20,319 nucleotides of DNA from an uncultured Acetatifactor sp. (lineage in GTDB: Bacteria; Bacillota; Clostridia; Lachnospirales; Lachnospiraceae): contig CAJTLR010000067.1 of assembly GCA_910577185.1 (NCBI GenBank), forward strand, positions 1-20,319, read 5' to 3'. Below are positions 7,366-14,239 of the stretch, in pieces. The notes under the pieces are model-generated. The model was not told the origin of the DNA. It saw only the letters and a program-made list of their open reading frames with translations, and did not search any database. Made by a program: the position numbers and the translations under genes. How positions within the stretch are numbered: the stretch's first letter is position 1; every line of letters starts with the position of its first letter.

Positions 7366-8872
7366 ATTGGACAATAAAACGGAGCAGAATTTCTTTCAGG
7401 AACAGGTGAAGATATATATCAGGCTGGTGGAAGCTTTCTGTGAAAAAAATCACATTCCCTTTGAGACCGGGGCTGCGGGAGCGGCTGTGGAGCAGGACGC
7501 CGTCACGGCGGAAATGATAAGGATGGGTGTGATTGACGGAAAGGAGGAACTGCCCCTGCTGGAAAAGGCGGTCAGGGAGGACTACAGCCGTTTCCGGAAG
7601 GCGGTGGCCTTTGCGGTATCGCATAAAAGGGAGCTGGGGGGAACCCTGGACAAGCTGTCAAACCAGGAAAGAAAAAGAATCCAGCGGGAAGGGGCCGGAA
7701 AAAAAGGACATACGCTGGTGGATTTTTTCTGCGGGGCAGGAGGCCTGAGCCTGGGGTTTCGGCAGGAGGGTTTTCAGGTAAAACTGGCCAACGACATAGA
7801 AGACGTCTGCATCCGGACCTACCGGTACAATCATCCGGAACTACCGTCTGACAGGCTGATTCAGGGCGACATCAAGCAGATTGTGGACCATATCGGGGAC
7901 TACATCAGGGAAGACATTGACGTAGTGGTGGGAGGACCTCCCTGCCAGGGATTCAGCGAGGCGAACAGACAGCGCGTCATTGACGATCCCAGAAACAAAC
8001 TGTACAAATATTTCTTACAGGCGGTGGAAAAAATCGCCCCCAGATTTGTGGTGATGGAAAATGTCAGGGGGATGCTGAAGGTGGCGCAGCAGGTGGTGGA
8101 GGATTATGAGAGCCTGAAGATTCGGAAAAACGGAAAGGAATATTCCTACAGGGTTCAGTACCGGCTCTTAAATTCCCAGGACTTTTCCGTGGCCCAGAGC
8201 AGGGAGCGCCTGATTTATATCGCTGTCCGGAATGATGTGATGGAGGACAGGAAAGTTACGCCCCGGATGATATTTGACCGGATAGAGGAGGACTGCAAAG
8301 GCGGCAGAACCTTTGTCCTGCAGGATGCCCTGGACGATATCAGGCCTCTGGAAGCGCCCCGGATCAAGAACCAGAATGAGACGGACAGCCAGCTGACGGG
8401 AAAGAAAATAGAGGGAAACCCTTATGAAAAGAATGAGAATGCTTATTTGAAACTCATCAACCAGGGGAGAGACATTCCTTATACCTTTAATCATAAGGCC
8501 CGGTATCTCAGCGATGTCAATTACGAGATCTATAAGCGCCTGGCGCCGGGGGATGATGCCACGGATGAGAAAATCGCGGACATTATGCCCTATGCCCACA
8601 GAAACCACTGCTTTAAAGACAAGTATTACAAGCTCCATGGGGACCGGCCCTGCAGGACCATCACGGCACATCTGCGCATGGACTGCCATTCCCATATCCA
8701 CCCTTCCCAGGTGAGGGCGCTGACGCCCAGGGAGGCAGCCAGAGTCCAGTCGTTTCCGGATGATTATCTGTTCCTGGGGGCTTATCTGAAAACGTATATG
8801 CAGATCGGAAATGCGGTTCCTCCCCTGATGGCCAGGGGGATTGCCTCGGTGATCAGAAAGTACCTGGAGTAG
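7343..8872 (+). CDS. DNA (cytosine-5) methyltransferase M2 with N-terminal extension
   Basis: A 509-residue cytosine-5 DNA methyltransferase. The first ~122 residues are not part of the catalytic fold: a helical, charged extension that I do not recognise. The catalytic part then runs I DFFCGAGG (127-134), IV GGPPCQGFS with catalytic Cys201, VI ENV (239-241), VIII QSRER (285-289), a target-recognition region, IX PREAARVQSFPDDY and X QIGNAVPP near the end. The start at 7343 lies inside the 3' end of M1 in another frame, with only a weak ribosome binding site (GAGGAAGCGGG), consistent with coupling to M1. It is quite different from M1 in sequence, so this is not a recent duplication. Its probable role is to methylate the opposite strand of the same site. 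Confidence 0.95.
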   Translation: MIFHSAGKLDNKTEQNFFQEQVKIYIRLVEAFCEKNHIPFETGAAGAAVEQDAVTAEMIRMGVIDGKEELPLLEKAVREDYSRFRKAVAFAVSHKRELGGTLDKLSNQERKRIQREGAGKKGHTLVDFFCGAGGLSLGFRQEGFQVKLANDIEDVCIRTYRYNHPELPSDRLIQGDIKQIVDHIGDYIREDIDVVVGGPPCQGFSEANRQRVIDDPRNKLYKYFLQAVEKIAPRFVVMENVRGMLKVAQQVVEDYESLKIRKNGKEYSYRVQYRLLNSQDFSVAQSRERLIYIAVRNDVMEDRKVTPRMIFDRIEEDCKGGRTFVLQDALDDIRPLEAPRIKNQNETDSQLTGKKIEGNPYEKNENAYLKLINQGRDIPYTFNHKARYLSDVNYEIYKRLAPGDDATDEKIADIMPYAHRNHCFKDKYYKLHGDRPCRTITAHLRMDCHSHIHPSQVRALTPREAARVQSFPDDYLFLGAYLKTYMQIGNAVPPLMARGIASVIRKYLE

Positions 8873-8941
8873 CCGGGAACGGGAAAGGTTGTGAAGGGGA
8901 AAGAGGCGGTTTTGGAATGTTGAAGGGGCAGGGGACAAGGT

Positions 8942-9562
8942 ATGAAGGTGATTCAGCTGATAAAGCAGTTAAATAACACCCAGCTGGGGAAAGGGGGAAC
9001 CCACGATTCCTATGTCCTGATCCCCAGCGAACTGTATGTGGGGGATATTTTCCAGGCCGCGGACCAGACGGTGTGGTTTACGGATCCGGAGATGGGGGAC
9101 AGGGTTGCGGTAAAGTATACCGTGGCCCGGGAAAAGCGTCTTTCAGGGCTTGGCCCGTACTACAGGCGCAGTCGCCTGGAGGCCGGGGACGAGATTATTT
9201 TTGAGAAAAGAATTTATTCCTCCAGAACGGAATATTATGTCAGGACCCGGAAGCATCCGGACAGAATCGCCTTTCAGAAAGCCAGGGATGGATTCGAGAT
9301 ACTGACCCCGGAACGGATGATGACTGCCGGGCTGCGGAACGGACAGCTGGAAGGGCATCTGCGCATTATATTCCTGAAGAGGGCCAAAAAACAGAATAAT
9401 TCTCCTGACACCACTGATTTTTATGACATTGAGATAGAGGGGAAAAGCATTCTGGGCGCCTATTCCTTCAAAGATATCGGCCTTGTGGATATCTTTGAGA
9501 ATACCATCCGGATACAGGAATTTTACGGTTGGAAAAAGAATGAGTTTATGATGGAGGAATGA
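8942..9562 (+). CDS. EcoRII-N/B3-like small protein, probable DNA-recognition component
   Basis: A 206-residue soluble protein between the methyltransferases and the McrB-like gene. Near its N terminus it has NTQLGKGGTHDSYVLIP (12-28), which resembles the N-terminal DNA-binding (effector) domain of EcoRII and other B3-like pseudobarrels, where a short GG(T/H) turn leads into a strand ending in IP. A GDEIIFEK strand follows later. No nuclease motif is visible. I infer that it recognises DNA for the restriction complex, but similarity is judged by eye and the fold is not proven. The start ATG 8942 has a purine-rich upstream stretch (8931-8940). It ends in TGA two bases before the McrB-like start, so the two are coupled. 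An accessory or regulatory role is the main alternative. Confidence 0.6.
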   Translation: MKVIQLIKQLNNTQLGKGGTHDSYVLIPSELYVGDIFQAADQTVWFTDPEMGDRVAVKYTVAREKRLSGLGPYYRRSRLEAGDEIIFEKRIYSSRTEYYVRTRKHPDRIAFQKARDGFEILTPERMMTAGLRNGQLEGHLRIIFLKRAKKQNNSPDTTDFYDIEIEGKSILGAYSFKDIGLVDIFENTIRIQEFYGWKKNEFMMEE

Positions 9563-9564
9563 CC

Positions 9565-10872
9565 ATGAGCCGTTATTATATTATGGCTGTTGATTCCTAT
9601 GTGAATACATTTTCCATGGCTGACACGACGGCGGCTGTCCGGTTCCGGCTGGCAAACCCGGAAAATACGCTGACCGGGGACCGTTTTGCCCAGGGTGACC
9701 AGATACTGGTCTATAAAAGGCATCCCCACGGGGAAGTGAATATCTGGCTGGAGGCCCAGGGAGAGGGGTACCTCTGGAAAAAATACGAGGTCTGGGATGG
9801 CGTAAGCCTTTCGGGCCATGACATTGGAAAAGACCCGGAGCAGGAGGATGTGATCCAGATCAGTCCGGGGGTTTTCCGGAAGATTGTGCGGGAGATGCTT
9901 TCCGTTGACCTGGAGGAAGTGTTTCCCCCGGAGGAGGCGCATCAGGAGCGGGAGCAGAGAGTCACCGGCGGGGAAAACATTCTGCTGTACGGCGTCCCCG
10001 GATCCGGAAAAAGCCATACCATCCGGAAAGAATACTGCAGTGACGCGGAACGCATGGAAAGGGTGGTTTTTCATCCGGATTACAGCTATTCCGATTTTGT
10101 GGGGCAGATCCTGCCCAGAGTGGAGAAGGAGCAGCTGAAATATGTTTTCACACCGGGGCCCTTCACCAAGATATTGAAAAAGGCCTGGGACAATCCCGGG
10201 AAAAAGTGGTACCTGGTCATTGAGGAGATCAACCGGGGAAATGCGCCGGCCATATTCGGGGAAATGTTTCAGCTGCTGGACAGGAAGGACGTGGCAGATG
10301 GGGCATACGGGGAAAGCGAATATGGCATCACCCATTTTGAAGTGGCCCAGAAGGTTTTCGGCAGGGAGGAAGAACCGGTGAAAATTCCTTCCAATCTGTG
10401 GATTCTTGCCACCATGAACACGGCGGACCAGAATGTGTTTACCCTGGACACGGCTTTTCAGAGAAGATGGAAAATGCGGCATATCAGGAATCATGTGATG
10501 GGAGCGGCCCACGCGGGGCAAAAGATAGAGGGAAGTATTGTCAGCTGGGGGATTTTTGCCAGTGCGGTCAATGACCTGATTGTGGATTACAGTGCGGACA
10601 TGGTCAGTTCCGAGGACAAAAGGCTTGGGGCCTATTTTGTGAGACCGGAAGAACTGTCCGCCGGACAATTTCCGGAAAAGGTACTCAAGTATCTCTGGGA
10701 TGATGTGTTTAAGATGGACAGGACGGCCGTGTTTGACGAGAAATTCAAATCCCTGGAGTCGGTGCTGGAAGCCTATGGGAGGACGGAGGGAGACAGACTC
10801 CGGGCAGTGCTGAAGGAGGAGCTTTACGGGAAGATGGCCTATCCTGGCGGCGGTGCAGGGGAAAACGGGTAA
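9565..10872 (+). CDS. McrB-like AAA+ NTPase subunit of a restriction endonuclease
   Basis: A 435-residue protein. The AAA+ module (about 135-340) shows Walker A GVPGSGKS (143-150), an HPDYSYSDFVGQ segment (170-181), Walker B with VIEEINRGNAPAIFGE (218-233), and MNTAD (284-288), the signature of the McrB GTPase family, followed by the arginine pair QRRW (299-302). It should form rings that use NTP, probably GTP, to translocate DNA and activate the nuclease encoded next. The N-terminal ~115 residues contain GDQILVYKRHPHGEVNIW (44-61), suggestive of an EVE/PUA-like barrel, though weakly. ATG 9565 is preferred over ATG 9559 because GGAGG (9553-9557) is 7 bases from the former and 1 from the latter. 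It corresponds to R1 of LlaJI. Confidence 0.9.
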   Translation: MSRYYIMAVDSYVNTFSMADTTAAVRFRLANPENTLTGDRFAQGDQILVYKRHPHGEVNIWLEAQGEGYLWKKYEVWDGVSLSGHDIGKDPEQEDVIQISPGVFRKIVREMLSVDLEEVFPPEEAHQEREQRVTGGENILLYGVPGSGKSHTIRKEYCSDAERMERVVFHPDYSYSDFVGQILPRVEKEQLKYVFTPGPFTKILKKAWDNPGKKWYLVIEEINRGNAPAIFGEMFQLLDRKDVADGAYGESEYGITHFEVAQKVFGREEEPVKIPSNLWILATMNTADQNVFTLDTAFQRRWKMRHIRNHVMGAAHAGQKIEGSIVSWGIFASAVNDLIVDYSADMVSSEDKRLGAYFVRPEELSAGQFPEKVLKYLWDDVFKMDRTAVFDEKFKSLESVLEAYGRTEGDRLRAVLKEELYGKMAYPGGGAGENG

Positions 10873-10992
10873 GGACAAAGGGTTTTCCCCTTCAGGGCAG
10901 AGAGGCAGATAAAAATCCGGTTTTCCATATGAGAGGGAAGGCCCGGAACAGGATGATAAAACCGGGTTTCCGGAGAGGACAGGAGTGTTTGG

Positions 10993-12246
10993 ATGGCAGG
11001 GATTTCCATTCGGGACAGATGCAGAATCGTATGGAATGAGGACAGGGACGGATTTGTGGGAATTATGTGCAGGAATGGGGAATTTACCGTACATTTTCCG
11101 CTGGGATTCCCGGTTTCGCAGGAGGAAAAGGAATTGCGGAAGGACATTTTCCTCCTGATGGGAACCATAAGCGTGCATGCCGGAAGAAAAGGTTCGGAAG
11201 TGCCGGGCAGGACAAACGATTCCCAAAGCCGGAGTTTTCCCTTTCAGGCGTATCTGTCCATTCTGCATGATTTTTTCGCCCGGGGATATTACAGGGAGAG
11301 GGAACACCGGTACCAGGTGGCAAAAAGGGGAAAAATCCACTGGGGCAGAACCATCAGGAGTGTGAAGCCCTGTGTGCAGAACCAGAATGTCTTTTATCTG
11401 GAGTTTGTCACCGGAAAAAGAAATGTAAAAGAAGACGAACTGATCACGCTGATACATGAGTACTGTGTGTATGAGGCCTTTGCCGGTCTGGGCTGGCTTT
11501 TTACGGAGGCAATGCCGGGGCGCCCCAGGCTGAAATACAACAAAAAACGATTTACGGCGGCGGTTATGGATAAGCTGCAGGGAACCTTTCAGGATAAGAA
11601 TAAGGAACTGTTCCGAAATATGCTGGCCGTGATCCGGTATCTGGGGGAAAGGGACCAGGAGCGGGATTTTCAGTATGGCACATGGTATTTTGAACATGTC
11701 TGGGAGAGGCTGATTGACAGGGTATTCGGAATTCCCAATAAAAAAGATTATTATCCCCAAGCCTTCTGGGAGACAGACACCAGGGAGGGGCGCAGGGTAT
11801 ATGAAAGCAGTCTGCGGCCGGACACCATTATGCTGTACGGGGGAGATGTGTATGTGCTGGATGCAAAGTACTACCAGTACGGCGTAACAGGGGATCCGAA
11901 GACCCTTCCTTCCGCCCCGGATATCAATAAACAGATTACATACGGGGAATACATTGCGGAGCAGGAGAAATTCCGGCAAAGGCATGGGGAAGGCTGTAAG
12001 GTTTACAATGCCTTTCTCATTCCCTTTGACCGCGGGGTGCGGCTCTGGGCCGGGGCCGGGGAGATGATGCGGCTGGGGCAGGCCCGGGGCAGCTGGAAAT
12101 CCGGCCGGAAGGAGTATGAGAAGGTGCAGGGGATTCTGGTAGACCTGAAATATCTGATGAAGCTCAGCGTCAGGGAGGACGAAAACGAAATCGCCAGGCT
12201 GGCAGAATGTATACGCAGATACGTGAATGCCGCCTGTCCCTCCTGA
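10993..12246 (+). CDS. LlaJI-family (McrC-like) restriction endonuclease subunit
   Basis: A 417-residue protein that I read as the nuclease partner of the McrB-like motor. The C-terminal third carries a PD-(D/E)XK active site: RPD (275-277), then strand VYVLDAKYY (286-294) with the Asp and Lys, and further on QITYGEY (314-320), a Q-x3-Y element common in McrC and Vsr-like nucleases. The N-terminal part (about 1-270) resembles the LlaJI R2 family and may contain the subunit interface and target-recognition elements. The start ATG 10993 has AGGAG 7 bases upstream. A 120-base gap, without recognisable features, separates it from the McrB-like gene. By analogy with LlaJI it should cut unmethylated DNA only together with the NTPase, but that is family knowledge, not visible here. 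Confidence 0.85.
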   Translation: MAGISIRDRCRIVWNEDRDGFVGIMCRNGEFTVHFPLGFPVSQEEKELRKDIFLLMGTISVHAGRKGSEVPGRTNDSQSRSFPFQAYLSILHDFFARGYYREREHRYQVAKRGKIHWGRTIRSVKPCVQNQNVFYLEFVTGKRNVKEDELITLIHEYCVYEAFAGLGWLFTEAMPGRPRLKYNKKRFTAAVMDKLQGTFQDKNKELFRNMLAVIRYLGERDQERDFQYGTWYFEHVWERLIDRVFGIPNKKDYYPQAFWETDTREGRRVYESSLRPDTIMLYGGDVYVLDAKYYQYGVTGDPKTLPSAPDINKQITYGEYIAEQEKFRQRHGEGCKVYNAFLIPFDRGVRLWAGAGEMMRLGQARGSWKSGRKEYEKVQGILVDLKYLMKLSVREDENEIARLAECIRRYVNAACPS

Positions 12247-12316
12247 CAATATCCCGGCCGTGAAGCGGAAGCGGGCAGGCCCCGTTGCCGGGGAATCAAA
12301 AAGGCAGGTGGATGGA

Positions 12317-12769
12317 ATGCCGGATGTACTGACCAAAGAGCAGCGCCGGAAAAATATGCAGCATATCCGTTCGGAAAACACACAGATAGAAGTGCTGCTG
12401 AGAAAAGCCCTCTGGAAGAAGGGATACCGCTTCCGGAAAAACTATAAACAGCTTCCCGGAAAGCCGGATATTGCGCTTACCAAATATAAAATAGCCATTT
12501 TCTGCGATGGGGAATTTTTTCACGGGAAGGACTGGGAAGTGCTGAAGCCGCGGCTGGAGAGGGGAAATAACAGCGATTTCTGGATCAGCAAAATTTCGCG
12601 CAACAGGGAGCGGGATGACGAGACAAATAAAAGGCTCCTGTTCCTTGGATGGACCGTCATACGGTTCTGGGGGAATGACATCAGGAAACACACGGATGAA
12701 TGTGTGAAGGTTATTGAGGAAACCATATTTGACCTGAAGACGGAAAACCTGGAAGTGGAAAGGGAATGA
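12317..12769 (+). CDS. vsr: Very short patch repair endonuclease Vsr
   Basis: A 150-residue Vsr-type endonuclease, close to E. coli Vsr (156). It nicks 5' of the T in T:G mismatches that arise when 5-methylcytosine deaminates, starting repair back to C:G. Visible motifs are TKEQRRKNMQHI (6-17), ENTQIEVLLRKAL (20-32), LPGKPDIAL with the catalytic Asp51, FCDGEFFHGKDW (62-73) with His69, WISKISRNRERD (89-100) and LGWTVIRFWGNDI (110-122). I chose ATG 12317 with AGGTGG at 12306-12311; the open frame back to 12227 would add 30 atypical residues and overlap the nuclease gene. It is the last gene of the island and fits a system with two m5C methyltransferases. Confidence 0.93.
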   Translation: MPDVLTKEQRRKNMQHIRSENTQIEVLLRKALWKKGYRFRKNYKQLPGKPDIALTKYKIAIFCDGEFFHGKDWEVLKPRLERGNNSDFWISKISRNRERDDETNKRLLFLGWTVIRFWGNDIRKHTDECVKVIEETIFDLKTENLEVERE

Positions 12770-12825
12770 ACGGTTTGTGCCGGCCTGAGGGAAAATCAGA
12801 ATGATACAAAAAAGGAGAATGAAAC

Positions 12826-14061
12826 ATGAGCAGGACACTGAGCGCTGAGGTGCGGCAGGCACTTCAGGACATTTACTACAACGAAAGGACCGGACGGGGC
12901 AGACAGGCCTTCGCCCTTCTGGAGCAGGCTTCCGCGGCGGGGGACGGGGATGCCACCTGCATTCTGGCCCGCTGTCTGTGCGGTCATCAGTATGTGTGGG
13001 CAGGACACGGGTTTCCGGAGGATGATGACCGGGCCATAAGTCTTCTGCATAAATCCGTGGAGCAGGGCAGCGGACTGGGCGTGCTGGTGGCAATGCGCAC
13101 CGGGGAGCTGACACCGGAACTGGAGCAGAAAATGCCCTTTGCCAGCCTTCAGGAAGCTTTTGACCAGGTGCTGGAAATGGCGAAGGAGGGGGACGCTTTC
13201 TGCCAGTATGTGGTGGCCAACTCTTATTTCTGGTGGGATTTTCTGAGAATCCAGAATAAGGGAAGCGATTCTTTTCCGGATCATGCCTCCTTTAAGGCTT
13301 ATTTAAAGGAAAATATATCCAAATGTGAGGACTGGTTCTGGAAGGCCCTGCGGGGCGGCGTTTACTTTGCGGCCAATAATCTGAACCAGTATTACACAAA
13401 GGGAGACGAGGACATTATCCTGCCCCGGCCGGAGATGGCGAAGGATCTCTGGAAAATCGGCGCGGAGTACGGTCATCCCCTGCAGCAGTCCATCTATGCG
13501 GAAGAACTGGAAAAAGCAGGCAGGAAGGAAGAAGCGCTTAGCTGGTACGTGAAAGCGGCAGAGGGCGGCCAGCCGGGGGCATGGAGCGACGTGGGCCGGT
13601 GCTATTACGACGGAATCGGCACGCCCAGGGATGAGGCCCGGGCGGCGTCCTGCTTTGAGAAGGAAATCCCCGCCGGCAATGTGACGGCGCATAATCTTCT
13701 GGGCAGATCATATTTTTATGGAAAAGGGGTTTCCCAGGACTATGACCGGGCTTTCCGGCTGTTGTCCTTTGCGCATGACAAGGGCAGTAAATGGGGAGTC
13801 CTGTATCTGGCCAAATGCTGCTTTTACGGATGGGGCACGCCCCAGGATTATGTCCGGGCCCGCCAGTTCCTGGACGAGATGAACTGGAACTACTGGGAGG
13901 CAGACTATCTGCGGGGCCTGATTTTCGGCAGGGGGCTGGGTGTTGCCGCCAATGCGGCCGTGGCAGTGTCCTTCCTGCAGAAAGCGGGAGATCATCCGGA
14001 GGTCAGGGAAGAGCTGGCAAATTACAAAAAAACCTTTTTCGGGAAATGGGTCCGCAGGTAA
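12826..14061 (+). CDS. Sel1-repeat (SLR/TPR-like) protein
   Basis: A 411-residue soluble protein built of helical Sel1-like repeats, a TPR relative that mediates protein-protein contacts. Clear units in the C-terminal half read like WSDVGRCYYDGIGTPRDEAR, LLGRSYFYGKGVSQDYDRAF, YLAKCCFYGWGTPQDYVRAR and YLRGLIFGRGLGV; an N-terminal unit includes FPEDDDRAISLLHKSVEQG. No signal peptide or membrane segment is seen. AGGAG at 12813-12817 supports ATG 12826. It lies 56 bases after vsr on the same strand and could be a passenger of the island or the first gene of the next block. A separate promoter follows it, so I treat it as a boundary gene. Partners are unknown. Confidence 0.85.
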   Translation: MSRTLSAEVRQALQDIYYNERTGRGRQAFALLEQASAAGDGDATCILARCLCGHQYVWAGHGFPEDDDRAISLLHKSVEQGSGLGVLVAMRTGELTPELEQKMPFASLQEAFDQVLEMAKEGDAFCQYVVANSYFWWDFLRIQNKGSDSFPDHASFKAYLKENISKCEDWFWKALRGGVYFAANNLNQYYTKGDEDIILPRPEMAKDLWKIGAEYGHPLQQSIYAEELEKAGRKEEALSWYVKAAEGGQPGAWSDVGRCYYDGIGTPRDEARAASCFEKEIPAGNVTAHNLLGRSYFYGKGVSQDYDRAFRLLSFAHDKGSKWGVLYLAKCCFYGWGTPQDYVRARQFLDEMNWNYWEADYLRGLIFGRGLGVAANAAVAVSFLQKAGDHPEVREELANYKKTFFGKWVRR

Positions 14062-14074
14062 AGAGGAAGTTTTC

Positions 14075-14103
14075 TTGTAAAATACAGGGAAGCATTATAT
14101 AAT
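14075..14103 (+). promoter_or_regulatory. Promoter of the hybrid kinase operon
   Basis: TTGTAA (14075-14080) and a perfect TATAAT (14098-14103) are separated by exactly 17 bp, the best sigma-A-type promoter I find in the window. Transcription would start near 14110, giving an approximately 130-base leader before the kinase gene. It suggests that the kinase and HD-GYP-like genes are transcribed independently of the restriction island. Confidence 0.7.
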
Positions 14104-14109
14104 GATCTG

Positions 14110-14239
14110 GGGGGCGGAAGGTATTTTGCCCACTGTGATAAGGGAACCGTAATGACAGGGGCCGGGAAAGGTTCCTGTCATCATAAACAGCCCGGAGGAG
14201 GTCTCGCGGAACCGGGCAGACTAGGGGCAGGGGCTGCAG
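14110..14239 (+). promoter_or_regulatory. Structured 5' leader of the hybrid kinase gene
   Basis: Two perfect hairpins lie in this untranslated stretch. The first has arms ATGACAGG (14152-14159) and CCTGTCAT (14174-14181). The second has arms GCCCGG (14190-14195) and CCGGGC (14212-14217), and its 5' arm and loop hold GGAGGAGG (14194-14201), a very strong ribosome-binding-like element with no ATG after it. No terminator T tract follows. I could not match it to a riboswitch class. Confidence 0.4.

Noticed and set aside
12227..12316. An N-terminal extension of Vsr
   Set aside because: It would overlap the nuclease gene and add 30 atypical residues; ATG 12317 has AGGTGG at the right distance and matches the family start.
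9523..12381. A 952-codon open frame on the minus strand
   Set aside because: It lies opposite the McrB-like and nuclease genes, which have clear family motifs. The translated sequence is Pro/His/Leu-rich without domains, a shadow of GC-rich codon usage.
14110..14239. Cobalamin or cyclic di-GMP riboswitch in the kinase leader
   Set aside because: A few short matches to conserved boxes exist, but not in the right order or spacing for any class I know.
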